Assembly (NCBI GenBank): GCA_963794955.1
Contig: CAWCGF010000019.1
Location: 124,001 to 188,000, forward strand
Length of the DNA stretch: 64,000 nt
From: JAFDVL01 sp963794955
GTDB taxonomy: Bacteria > Acidobacteriota > Blastocatellia > RBC074
Direction of reading: 5' to 3'
Part shown: piece by piece, positions 20,501-28,614 of the stretch
Layout: each line of letters opens with the position of its first letter
Position numbering within the stretch: the stretch's first letter is position 1
Notes under the pieces: generated by a model
The model's database searches: none
What the model saw: only the letters and a program-made list of their open reading frames with translations
Told to the model about the DNA's origin: nothing
Position numbers and translations under genes: made by a program

Positions 20501-22099
20501 ATTGTTCCCATTATCTTGCGTCCCTGTGATTGGTCGGGTACGTCCTTGGCGCATATACAAGTTCTTCCTCGCTCCGCTCGCCCTATAACAGCTTTTACAA
20601 ATCGAGATGAGGCTTGGGTGGATGTTACGCACGGGATTGATGCACTGGTCAACGAGCTAACCCAAGGCTTTTTGCCGAAGCGTGAATCACTGTCGGAGAG
20701 CAAGCCACCCTCACAACACTACGACTGCTTGCTGGCCTACGGCAAAGCTGACACGCCATTTGCCTTGCGTCTGTACTTAGCGATCAAAGAGCAGGGCATC
20801 AATTGCCTGTTTGATAAACCGTTTGAGGACATGCTTCAACAATCCGAGAGCTATGCTCAAGTCTCATACGACAAACAGTTGCTCTGCTTATCCTCGCATT
20901 CGATAGATAGCGATTGGCTGAAAAAGGAAATCGAGTCGGGGCTACATAGGATCAAAGAGACAGGTGCTAGGACGTTGATTCCGCTGATACTGGACGATTC
21001 ATTGCCTATGCCAAAAAGCGCGGATTGGCTGGCGCGCGTTCAGAAAACGATTTCCAGCGCCTTCCAAGCCAAAAATGACCTGCTCGAACAATTGCTGGCA
21101 ACACACGATCCGCTGGATTTTCGGGGCTGGGAAACGAATGAAACGGACTTTCGGCAACAGGTCAATCGGTTGATGCAGCAGTTTGGCGGATTCAATCTGA
21201 CACCATTTACTTTCACCACCGTTACGCTCGACAAACGCAGCAAAGAGATCGAACGCAAGGCACTCCAGCCCGCCAATTCGTCGAAGAACTTGCACCCGGC
21301 ATCCAACTCGAAATGGTCGAAATCCCCGGCGGCACGTTTTTGATAGGGTCAACTGAACAGGAGGTCGAACAGGCTTTTGCCGACGCAAAGCGTTATTCCA
21401 AAGACGCAAAGCGAGAATGGTTTACACGCGAACAGCCTCAACATAAAGTCACGATCTCACCGTTTTATCTGGGCAAGTTCACGATCACACAGGCACAGTG
21501 GCGAGCGATTGCGGCGGACAAATTGCTCAAGGTAAAGATTGATCTTAAACCGGAACCTGCGAGTTTCAAGGGCAAAGCCGATTCGGCGCAGCGTCCGGTA
21601 GAGCAAGTGAGTTGGGATGACGCACAGGAGTTTTGTGCGCGGCTTGCAAAAAAGACTGGGCGCGCGTATCGTCTGCCGTCCGAAGCGGAATGGGAATATG
21701 CCTGTCGGGCGGGAACGACGACGCCCTTTGCTTTTGGCGAAACGATTACGCCGGAGATTGTGAATTACGATGGCAACTATCCCTATGCTAATGCGCCAAA
21801 GGGCAAGTATCGCAGTGAAACGATTCCAGTCGGGAGCTTGGGCGTAGCGAACGCCTTTGGGCTATTTGATATGCACGGGAATGTGTGGGAATGGTGTCAG
21901 GATTGGTATGGTGAATACAAAAGCGAAGACCAGATTGATCCAACGGGGCCGAAAGATGGCACAGGTCGTGTGCTGCGGGGCGGCTCCTGGAGCTATTATG
22001 GTTGGCTCTGTCGTGCTGCCTACCGTCTTTATGTTGCGCCCGGCGTCCACTACAATTAATATTGGTTTTCGGTGTGTCGTTGCGGCGAGGACTCTGTAA
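17591..22099 (+). CDS. Giant vWA-pYEATS-TPR-TIR-TIR-FGE/C-type-lectin protein (two single-base frame breaks)
   Basis: About 1,502 aa if two indels are corrected. Order: short N-terminal helical region and Pro-rich linker (1-130); vWA-like domain of the SAV_2336 type (about 160-340, MIDAS-like DESLS); winged/helical region; pYEATS-like beta domain (about 605-693, HPLQGSVKFYLHDSF...WGAFTVGVIADDG); TPR-like helices (710-867); TIR1 (882-1015, FVSYSHQD, DWCRRELEM); a second TIR-like domain (1044-1190, DWLKKEIESG); FGE-sulfatase/C-type lectin domain (from about 1240, MVEIPGGTFLIGS, LPSEAEWEYACRAG, MHGNVWEWCQDWY, VLRGGSW). One missing G at 21268-21270 splits it at the lectin junction, where the restored frame reads ARQFVEELAPGIQLEMVEIPGG. 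One extra T at 22056-22057 stops it 14 codons early. Sensor and effector of the ternary system. Confidence 0.82.
21967..22080 (+). other. DGR-type variable region in the lectin domain (candidate)
   Basis: The C-terminal segment begins RVLRGGSWSYYGWLCRAAYR, continues LYVAPGVHYNNIGFR after frame correction, and has the spacing of DGR variable regions in FGE-fold targets. Codons at the expected variable positions are nearly all NNC or NNT (AGC, TAT, TAT, GGT, CTC; CTT, TAT, GTT; GGC, GTC, CAC, TAC, AAT), as expected if AAY codons of a template had their adenines randomised; TGG is the one exception. Ordinary FGE domains share the frame residues, so this is not proof. Confidence 0.6.
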
Positions 22100-22128
22100 C
22101 CCTGTGACGCTTTTACCCTTTTTACCTC

Positions 22129-22146
22129 AGCGTGCGAATGCACGCT
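22129..22146. other. Stem-loop after the variable region, DGR cruciform-like
   Basis: AGCGTGC and GCACGCT form a perfect 7-bp stem around the tetraloop GAAT, 30 bases past the corrected stop of the lectin gene. DGR target sites such as that of Bordetella phage BPP-1 carry a short hairpin with a four-base loop just after the variable region, needed for efficient retrohoming. Confidence 0.5.
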
Positions 22147-22168
22147 CGAAATTATTTTGCTTTGACGC

Positions 22169-22240
22169 ATGAAGAAAAGTGACGCGGAATTGCCGGTGAT
22201 AGAAAAAGCGCATGATTTGATCGTGTGGTTCATTCCCTAA
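22169..22240 (+). pseudogene. Avd-like N-terminal remnant (DGR accessory protein)
   Basis: A 23-codon frame reads ...AELPVIEKAHDLIVWFIP and then stops. This matches the start of bacterial Avd proteins (LPVIxKxYDLIxWxIP...LNKFPR), four-helix-bundle partners of DGR reverse transcriptases, normally about 120 aa. The sequence after the stop does not continue the family in any frame, so it is a fragment. It lies directly downstream of the candidate variable region, where avd genes usually are. Confidence 0.55.
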
Positions 22241-22282
22241 AGCGAACGTCAGCGAACGTCAGTACGGCTCTACTCACCACTA

Positions 22283-22376
22283 ATGGCTCGTTTGGAAGAC
22301 TTACCCATCATCCAAACCCCTTGCGCTTTGCTTATGTGGTATGTGCCGCTGTTACAGCAGTCCCGCGGGAAAACAG
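22283..22376 (+). pseudogene. Second Avd-like N-terminal remnant
   Basis: ATG at 22283 begins MARLEDLPIIQTPCALLMWYVPLLQQ and, after one missing base at about 22361, continues PREN. This follows the Avd pattern LPIIQxxYxLLxWYVPLLxxFPREN. Similarity ends at about 22376, just before the end of the HD gene on the other strand. Two truncated starts in tandem suggest repeated recombination or deletion at this spot. Confidence 0.5.
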
Positions 22377-22381
22377 CCTCG

Positions 22382-22960
22382 TCAACTCTCACTCCGCTTC
22401 AATCCAATCTCTTCCTGAATCTCCCTGAGCGCCGCGATCACAAACGCGCAATGCTCATCGAAGCTCACGCCCAATTCCTCCGCGCCTTGCCATAGATCAT
22501 TACGATTGACCGTGCGGGCAAACGCTTTATCTTTGATTTTCTTTTTGACTGAAGCGACTTCGAGCGTGTCGAGGCTTTTGTCTGGGCGCACCAACGCACA
22601 CGCGGTCAGAAAGCCGCACAATTCATCCGTCGCAAACAGCGCATGTTCCAGCAGGCTTTCGCGCTTCACTCCGGTGTAATCGGCGTGCGAAAGAATGGCG
22701 CGAATCACGTCTTCGGGGTAGCCGTTGGCGCGCAGGACTTCCGAGCCGAGTTGCGGGTGTCGCTCATCGGGATAGCGTTCGTAATCGAAGTCGTGCAGCA
22801 AGCCGACGAGTCTCCATTTTGTTTCGTCTTCGCCGTACTTGCGCGCGTAGCTTTGCATCGCATATTCGACGGCGCGCGCGTGTTTGCGCAGGCTTTCGCT
22901 GAGTGTCCATTCGCATAACAATTCCCAGGCTTGAGCACGGGTGGGCAATGATTCAGGCAT
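22382..22960 (-). CDS. HD-domain hydrolase-like protein
   Basis: 192 aa. HD superfamily motif: KHARAVEYAM, then LLHDFDYERYPDERHP (the HD pair) and a distal His/Asp region (AILSHADYTG). These metal-dependent phosphohydrolases act on nucleotides or similar phosphates; the substrate is unknown. The start at 22960 (MPESLPTRAQ) is chosen because GGAGA lies seven bases upstream; an ATG at 22975 overlaps that site. The 3' end borders the Avd-like remnant, marking the right edge of the accessory island. Confidence 0.85.
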   Translation of the reverse strand: MPESLPTRAQAWELLCEWTLSESLRKHARAVEYAMQSYARKYGEDETKWRLVGLLHDFDYERYPDERHPQLGSEVLRANGYPEDVIRAILSHADYTGVKRESLLEHALFATDELCGFLTACALVRPDKSLDTLEVASVKKKIKDKAFARTVNRNDLWQGAEELGVSFDEHCAFVIAALREIQEEIGLKRSES

Positions 22961-23209
22961 ATAGTTTTCTCCCATAATTTACTTGTCAAATGGGGGGGGG
23001 AAATCGCCACGGTGGCAGGATTTTCTCCAATTCCGCCAAATCTTTACATCCATCTTACAAGTTTACAAACTCTTTACATTTTACCCGTGATTTTATGAAA
23101 CTCTTCTCCGTGCGAGTCGTCTATACTCTCGTAGTCAGTTGCTGACGTTGCCTGAACCACAACGTCAACCAAACTAAAAAGCAGGGATTATAGAGAATAA
23201 GGTTTCACC

Positions 23210-26200
23210 ATGAAATTAAATCGGATTATGAGCAAGTCATTATGGTTTTTTAGCCTCGTCGTATGGGCTTGTAGTTTATCGCTGAGCGCGCAAACCTCGA
23301 GCGGCGGCAGCACGCTCCGGGGGCTCGTGGAAGACGAATTGGGCGGCATCCTGCCGGGTGCCAAAGTCACGATCGTTTTGCCCGGTGGCAAGACGCGCGT
23401 TGTGACGACAGCGGCTGATGGGACATTTTCGATCCCGAATGTGAATGCGGGTGTGTACAATTTCTTTGTCCAAATCCAGGGCTTCCAACCTTTCGTCGTT
23501 AGCGATTTGAAAATGCCACATGAGGAAGCGCTGACGGTCACGCTCGTGCCTGCTTCTGTGGAAGAGGCTACGGACATTGTCGCTGAAGCGGCAGGCGTGT
23601 CAGTTGAGCCGGATCAAAATCTGACCGCGACGGTGCTCGGCGAAGACTTCATCAAAGACTTGCCCAATAACGAAGATGATCTGCGCGATGTGTTGCAGGC
23701 CTTGGCCGGACCTGGTGCGGGCGCTGGCAGCGGTGGGCAGAGCGGGGCTGAAATCATGGTCAATGGCTTTCGCGGCGGCAGACTGCCACCCAAAGAAGCC
23801 ATTATGAGAATTACGATCAATCAGAATCCGTACTCGGCGGAATTCTCACAACCGGGGTTTGGGCGCATTGAAATCATGACCAAGCCCGGCAACGATAACT
23901 GGCGCGGTTCCATTAACACCAGCTTCCGCAATTCAGCGTTGGACGCGCGCAATGCCTTTGCTTTGACGAAGCCGGATATGAACCAACAGCAATTTGGTTT
24001 CAACCTTAGTGGCCCGCTCATCAAAAAGAAAATGTCGTTCTTTGCCAATATGGATCGAACGAACTTTGGCGGTGGCAGCAATACCAACGCAATTATTCCT
24101 ACCGGCCCGTTTGTGGCGAATGTGTTAGCGCCCAACGATAGCACCAGATTCAGTGTTCGGGTTGACTATTTGATTAACCAGAAAAACACCTTGGGCGTAA
24201 GCTACAACCGTTCGCAGCGTAACAATGAAAATCAGGAATTTGCCGTGAGCTTTGGAGGCGGCTTCGGGTTTGGCGGACGTGGCGGCGGTGGCGGTGGATT
24301 TGGCGGCGGTGGTGCAGGCGGAAGCGTCAACTTCACGTTACCAGAGCGCGGCACTGACTCTGCAAGCGCGAGCAATGATTTGCAGTTTATTGGCACAACC
24401 ATCCTATCTTCGCGGTTAATTAACGAAGCCCGGCTGCGTATGGGCTATGACACGCGTAATGCTGCCGCTCGGACACAGGGCGTGGCGATTAATGTGCTAG
24501 ATGCCTTCAATGGCGGTGGCTCGACCACTGGGATTAACAATACGCGCCAGTTTGATTATGAGATTCAGGACTACCTGACTTACACCTTAAAAAAGCATAC
24601 GCTCAAAGGTGGTTTTCAGACGCAATACAACAAGCAATACAGCTTCAGCCTGAGCAATTTCAACGGCACGTACACTTTTCCCAGCCTGGGCGAATATTGT
24701 CGGATTGCGAACGTCACTTGCGCGCCAGGTCTCAGCACGACTGGGCGCGGCATTTATCAGTTTACTGCCAATACCGGCGCTCCGGTGATTCGTTACGGTC
24801 AGCATGAATCTTCGTGGTTTGTGAATGATGATATTCGTGTCAGCCCGACGTTTACCTTGTCGTTGGGACTCCGGCACGAATTCCAAACGAACTTGCCCGA
24901 TAAGAATAATCTGGCTCCCCGGTTGGGAATTGCCTGGTCACCCTTCAAGGATAAGAAGACTACCTTCCGGGCAGGCGCGGGCATTTTCTATCAACGCCTG
25001 AATGATAGCCAGTATGGACAAACACTGCGCTTTGACGGCTCTACGCAGGTGAGCTATGTGATTCAAAACCCGATCTTCAATCCCAATTATACGCCGGGTG
25101 CTCCGTTGCCGGGCGTCGCCTCCCAGAATGTGCAAAATACCAACATCACGATTCTGGACCCGAATATGAAAGCGCCATATTCGTACAATTATAACGGCAG
25201 CGTCGAGCGGCAGTTGCCCTTCGGACTGGTTGGCTCGGTCAACCTGCTTTACTCCAAAAGCAATCACGTGTTCCGTACGCGCAATATCAATGCGCCCCGG
25301 CTGGAATTGTTACCGTTGACTCCGAGCGGGAACATCAATGACACGCGACCGAATCCGCTTAAAGGCAACATCACGCAAATTGAAGCTTCGGCGCAATCGG
25401 AATTCAAGGCCATGTTCGTGCGGCTGGATCGCAGAATGGGACGAAACTTCTCCTTCTTTGCTAATTATTCGCTGACGGATATTCAAAGCGATGCCGGACT
25501 CCCGGCCAATAACTATGACCTGCGCAGTGAATGGGGCCCGGTTGCCAATCGTCATAGCTTCTTTGTGATGGGGCGGATTTCCCTGCCCAAAGGCATTGGA
25601 CTTAACCCGATGGTCTCCGTTCGTAGCGGCTCTCCCTATAATATTACGCTGGGCCAGGATGCGAACCGAGATACGAGTTTTAATGATCGGCCTGTGGGAC
25701 TCACGCGCAATGCGGATTTGCCTGCCAGCCTCTATTCACAGGTGATTGGTTGTCGTTCAGTCAGTCCGACCAGCCCGGGCACCTGTTTGCAAACCTTTGC
25801 TGACTACCTGACGCAAAATTATCCGAATGGCATTCGGGCGATTGGGCCGGGCAATGTCAGCGTGAATCTGAATTTGAGCAAAACGTTTGGCTTCGGCAAG
25901 CGTGATGCAAGCGCGGCGAGTGGCGGAATGGGTGGCGGTGGCGGACGTGGTGGTGGCGGACGTGGCGATGGTGGACGTGGCGGAATGGGCGGCCCCATGG
26001 GCGGCATGATGGGCGGCGGTGGACGCGGCGGTGCAGAAGGCTCGCGGTATTCTCTGCAACTGCAAGCCCAAGTCACCAATATCTTGAATAAAGTGAACTT
26101 TGGTCAATATGGCGGTACTTTAACCTCGCCCTACTTTGGCATCGCAAATAGTTCAGCTCCTGGCCGCCAGATTGAATTGAGCGCCAGATTTAGTTTCTAG
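23210..26200 (+). CDS. TonB-dependent receptor, Oar-like, with carboxypeptidase-regulatory domain
   Basis: 996-aa outer-membrane protein. Signal peptide to about residue 27 (SLSAQ). An N-terminal CarboxypepD_reg-like beta domain (about 30-110: LRGLVEDELGGILPGAKVTI) is followed by a plug-like region (LGEDFIKDLPNNEDDLRDVL) and a long beta-barrel ending in the aromatic C-terminal residue (LSARFSF). Gly-rich inserts occur at about residues 350-380 and 905-945. Such proteins are greatly expanded in Acidobacteriota and probably import complex organic ligands; the ligand is unknown. Single-gene unit with a strong terminator downstream. A run of nine G (22992-23000) lies in the upstream region. Confidence 0.88.
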   Translation: MKLNRIMSKSLWFFSLVVWACSLSLSAQTSSGGSTLRGLVEDELGGILPGAKVTIVLPGGKTRVVTTAADGTFSIPNVNAGVYNFFVQIQGFQPFVVSDLKMPHEEALTVTLVPASVEEATDIVAEAAGVSVEPDQNLTATVLGEDFIKDLPNNEDDLRDVLQALAGPGAGAGSGGQSGAEIMVNGFRGGRLPPKEAIMRITINQNPYSAEFSQPGFGRIEIMTKPGNDNWRGSINTSFRNSALDARNAFALTKPDMNQQQFGFNLSGPLIKKKMSFFANMDRTNFGGGSNTNAIIPTGPFVANVLAPNDSTRFSVRVDYLINQKNTLGVSYNRSQRNNENQEFAVSFGGGFGFGGRGGGGGGFGGGGAGGSVNFTLPERGTDSASASNDLQFIGTTILSSRLINEARLRMGYDTRNAAARTQGVAINVLDAFNGGGSTTGINNTRQFDYEIQDYLTYTLKKHTLKGGFQTQYNKQYSFSLSNFNGTYTFPSLGEYCRIANVTCAPGLSTTGRGIYQFTANTGAPVIRYGQHESSWFVNDDIRVSPTFTLSLGLRHEFQTNLPDKNNLAPRLGIAWSPFKDKKTTFRAGAGIFYQRLNDSQYGQTLRFDGSTQVSYVIQNPIFNPNYTPGAPLPGVASQNVQNTNITILDPNMKAPYSYNYNGSVERQLPFGLVGSVNLLYSKSNHVFRTRNINAPRLELLPLTPSGNINDTRPNPLKGNITQIEASAQSEFKAMFVRLDRRMGRNFSFFANYSLTDIQSDAGLPANNYDLRSEWGPVANRHSFFVMGRISLPKGIGLNPMVSVRSGSPYNITLGQDANRDTSFNDRPVGLTRNADLPASLYSQVIGCRSVSPTSPGTCLQTFADYLTQNYPNGIRAIGPGNVSVNLNLSKTFGFGKRDASAASGGMGGGGGRGGGGRGDGGRGGMGGPMGGMMGGGGRGGAEGSRYSLQLQAQVTNILNKVNFGQYGGTLTSPYFGIANSSAPGRQIELSARFSF

Positions 26201-26269
26201 TTTTCTCTGAGGCTTGTCCTCGTAGCAAATTTGATTTTTCTCTGATCCGAAATAACCTGGGTTTTCACG

Positions 26270-26307
26270 CCTCACGCAATGGGCAACCATTGCGTGAGGT
26301 ATTTTTT
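26270..26307 (+). terminator. Rho-independent terminator
   Basis: Stem 26270-26282 with 26287-26299 (13 perfect pairs), loop GCAA, then TATTTTTTT. It ends transcription of the TonB-dependent receptor gene. Confidence 0.92.
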
Positions 26308-26403
26308 TGCTCTTGTAGCTTTGTGGCCTAGCCCCTAGAATGTCCGAGCAAATCAAGCACGCAAACCTGAAACACGATTGTTCTTATTGGCTGGAGATGA
26401 CAG

Positions 26404-28614
26404 ATGACTCAAATGACGAAACGGCTCCTGGTTTTGGTCGGGCTTCTTCTGACTTTTGTGTTGGCGCGGTTTCCTTTCAAGCAGGAAGCCGCGACGCCGA
26501 CCTTTAGCAAAGAGGTCGCGCGCATTTTGCAAAGCAAATGCCAATCCTGTCATCATCCCGGTGACATCGCGCCGTTTTCGTTGCTGACGTACAAAGACAC
26601 GAAACCATTTGCGAGAGCGATCAAGGATGCCGTCGTAGCCAAACGCATGCCGCCCTGGAAGCCGTTGCCGAGTTGTGGCAACTTCCGCGACGTGCGCCAA
26701 TTAACCGAAGCTGAATTAGCGACGCTCATCCAGTGGGTAGATGGCGGTGCGCCCGAAGGTGAGCCAGCCGATTTGCCAACCGCGCTGAACTTTCCTGATG
26801 GCTGGTCGCTCGGCGAACCGGATTTGATTATCCGACCGGATGAAGAGTACACGCCGCCCAAAGATCAGGATATGTATCGTTGCTTCACCGTGCCGACCAG
26901 TTTGCGCGGCGACCGTTTAATTCAAGCAATTGATGTGCGCGCGGGCAACAAGAAACTCGTCCATCACGTCATTGCCTACACCGATCCGACCGGCGCTTCC
27001 AAAGCCCTGGACGACAAAGACCCTGGCCCTGGCTACACCTCATTCGGCGGGCCGGGCTTTGATAATTACGGCATGCTCGGTGGCTGGGCCCCGGGCGCGC
27101 GGCCATTTTTCAATCCTGATGGCATTGCTATGAAATTGGATAAGAATGCGCGGGTTGTTTTTCAAGTTCATTATCATCCTTGCCAGACTGCAACCTGTGG
27201 CGCGGGCAGCCCAAAAGAAGAATCCGACCGCACGGAAATTGGCATTTATTTTGCCAAAGCACCTGTGACGAAGACGCTGCAATATTTGCCATTGGTCAAT
27301 ACTTCCTTTGCGATTCCTGCGGGCAATAGCAACTATAAAGTGTCGGCTTCTTTCACGACTCCACTGGGCGCAAAGATCATTAACATGACGCCGCACATGC
27401 ATTTGCTTGGCAAATCAATTAGCGTCGAAATGACCGTGCCGGGCAAAACCACGCCGGACTGTTTGGTCAGTATTGATAATTGGGATTTTCGCTGGCAGGG
27501 AACCTACACCTATCAAGACCCGATCACGCTGCCTGTCGGCGGCAAGCTGAGCCTCACCACTTACTTCGATAATTCCGCTGCGAATCCAAACAATCCAAAC
27601 ATTCCGCCGAAGGTTGTGCGGTGGGGCGAAGCAACCACGGATGAGATGGCGCTGGCCTTTATCGGCTTCACGCTGGATGCGGAAACATTGCCTGTTTCCA
27701 CGCCACGCCTTGACGAATTGAGTATAGATCAAAGTGGCAAGCTGGTGGCGCGCGGCGCGAATTTACTGCCCGGCAGTGACCTCGAAATCAACGGGCGGCG
27801 GTTGCGCGACACGAGCGAGAAAAGCGCGAGCGAATTGGCTTCGAGCGAGATGTGGAAGGTTTATGCCGCGCCGGGGCAGCAGGTAAACGTCGCCCTCATC
27901 AATCCCGACGGCGTGCGAACCGCAAGTATGCCATTTACCCGCCCTGGCACAGCCGCGACCGCCAAAGCCGTCAATGCTGCCAGTTATAATCCTGATGCAG
28001 CGGTCACGCCGGATGGCATCGCTTCGATTTTTGGCGCGAATATGGCAACAGGTACGGAAGCCGCACAAACCTTGCCTTTGCCGACTTCATTGGCGGGATC
28101 ATCCTTGCGCGTCAATGGCGTTCCGGCACCATTGTTCTTCGTCTCGAAGGAGCAGATCAACTTTCTGATCCCCACGCAAACTCAACCCGGCACGGCGATT
28201 GTGGAAGTCACTGCCGCAGATGGTTCGATCACGCGCTGCGAATTGCCGATTAGTTCTGCCGCGCCGGCGATTTTTACGGCCAATCAACAAGGCACCAAGG
28301 CTCCCGCAGGCGATGCCACGCCGGATGGCAAAACCTACTATCGCATTGGGAATCCTGACGGTTCCGCGAACCCCGTAGCGGTCGGACATTACCTGCAACT
28401 GTTCGGCACGGGCTTCCGCAACGCTGCGTTTGATACGGTGCAAGTCAGTATCGGCGGCAAGGACGTGCAAGTGTTGTATGCGGGCAAGCAGCCGGAATTC
28501 ATCGGCCTTGACCAACTCAATGTACAAGTTCCTGCCGGGTTATCCGGCGTCGTGGATTTGGTGCTGACGATAGATGGCAAGCCTGCTAACAAAGTAGAAA
28601 TTCGAGTGCAGTAA
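26404..28614 (+). CDS. Secreted cytochrome/copper monooxygenase-like protein with TIGR03437 C-terminus
   Basis: 736 aa. Signal segment (about 7-22); one c-type heme motif CQSCHH near residue 50; a region like the copper type II ascorbate-dependent monooxygenases (PHM/DBM fold) with candidate copper ligands in LVHHVIAYTD, VFQVHYHPC and MTPHMHLLGKS (about 175-350); and a C-terminal domain (about 520-736: VNAASYNPDAAVTPDGIASIFGAN, PAPLFFVSKEQINFLIP) of the Solibacter-type TIGR03437 family, probably an extracellular Ig-like module. Reaction unknown; oxidation of an extracellular substrate with electrons through the heme is an inference. The stop overlaps the fdhD start by one base. Confidence 0.82.
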   Translation: MTQMTKRLLVLVGLLLTFVLARFPFKQEAATPTFSKEVARILQSKCQSCHHPGDIAPFSLLTYKDTKPFARAIKDAVVAKRMPPWKPLPSCGNFRDVRQLTEAELATLIQWVDGGAPEGEPADLPTALNFPDGWSLGEPDLIIRPDEEYTPPKDQDMYRCFTVPTSLRGDRLIQAIDVRAGNKKLVHHVIAYTDPTGASKALDDKDPGPGYTSFGGPGFDNYGMLGGWAPGARPFFNPDGIAMKLDKNARVVFQVHYHPCQTATCGAGSPKEESDRTEIGIYFAKAPVTKTLQYLPLVNTSFAIPAGNSNYKVSASFTTPLGAKIINMTPHMHLLGKSISVEMTVPGKTTPDCLVSIDNWDFRWQGTYTYQDPITLPVGGKLSLTTYFDNSAANPNNPNIPPKVVRWGEATTDEMALAFIGFTLDAETLPVSTPRLDELSIDQSGKLVARGANLLPGSDLEINGRRLRDTSEKSASELASSEMWKVYAAPGQQVNVALINPDGVRTASMPFTRPGTAATAKAVNAASYNPDAAVTPDGIASIFGANMATGTEAAQTLPLPTSLAGSSLRVNGVPAPLFFVSKEQINFLIPTQTQPGTAIVEVTAADGSITRCELPISSAAPAIFTANQQGTKAPAGDATPDGKTYYRIGNPDGSANPVAVGHYLQLFGTGFRNAAFDTVQVSIGGKDVQVLYAGKQPEFIGLDQLNVQVPAGLSGVVDLVLTIDGKPANKVEIRVQ

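Noticed and set aside
21313..22099. FGE-fold domain as a working formylglycine-generating enzyme
   Set aside because: It is the C-terminal module of a TIR/vWA receptor, has the DGR-type hypervariable end and no visible catalytic Cys pair or sulfatase partner; a lectin-like binding role fits better.
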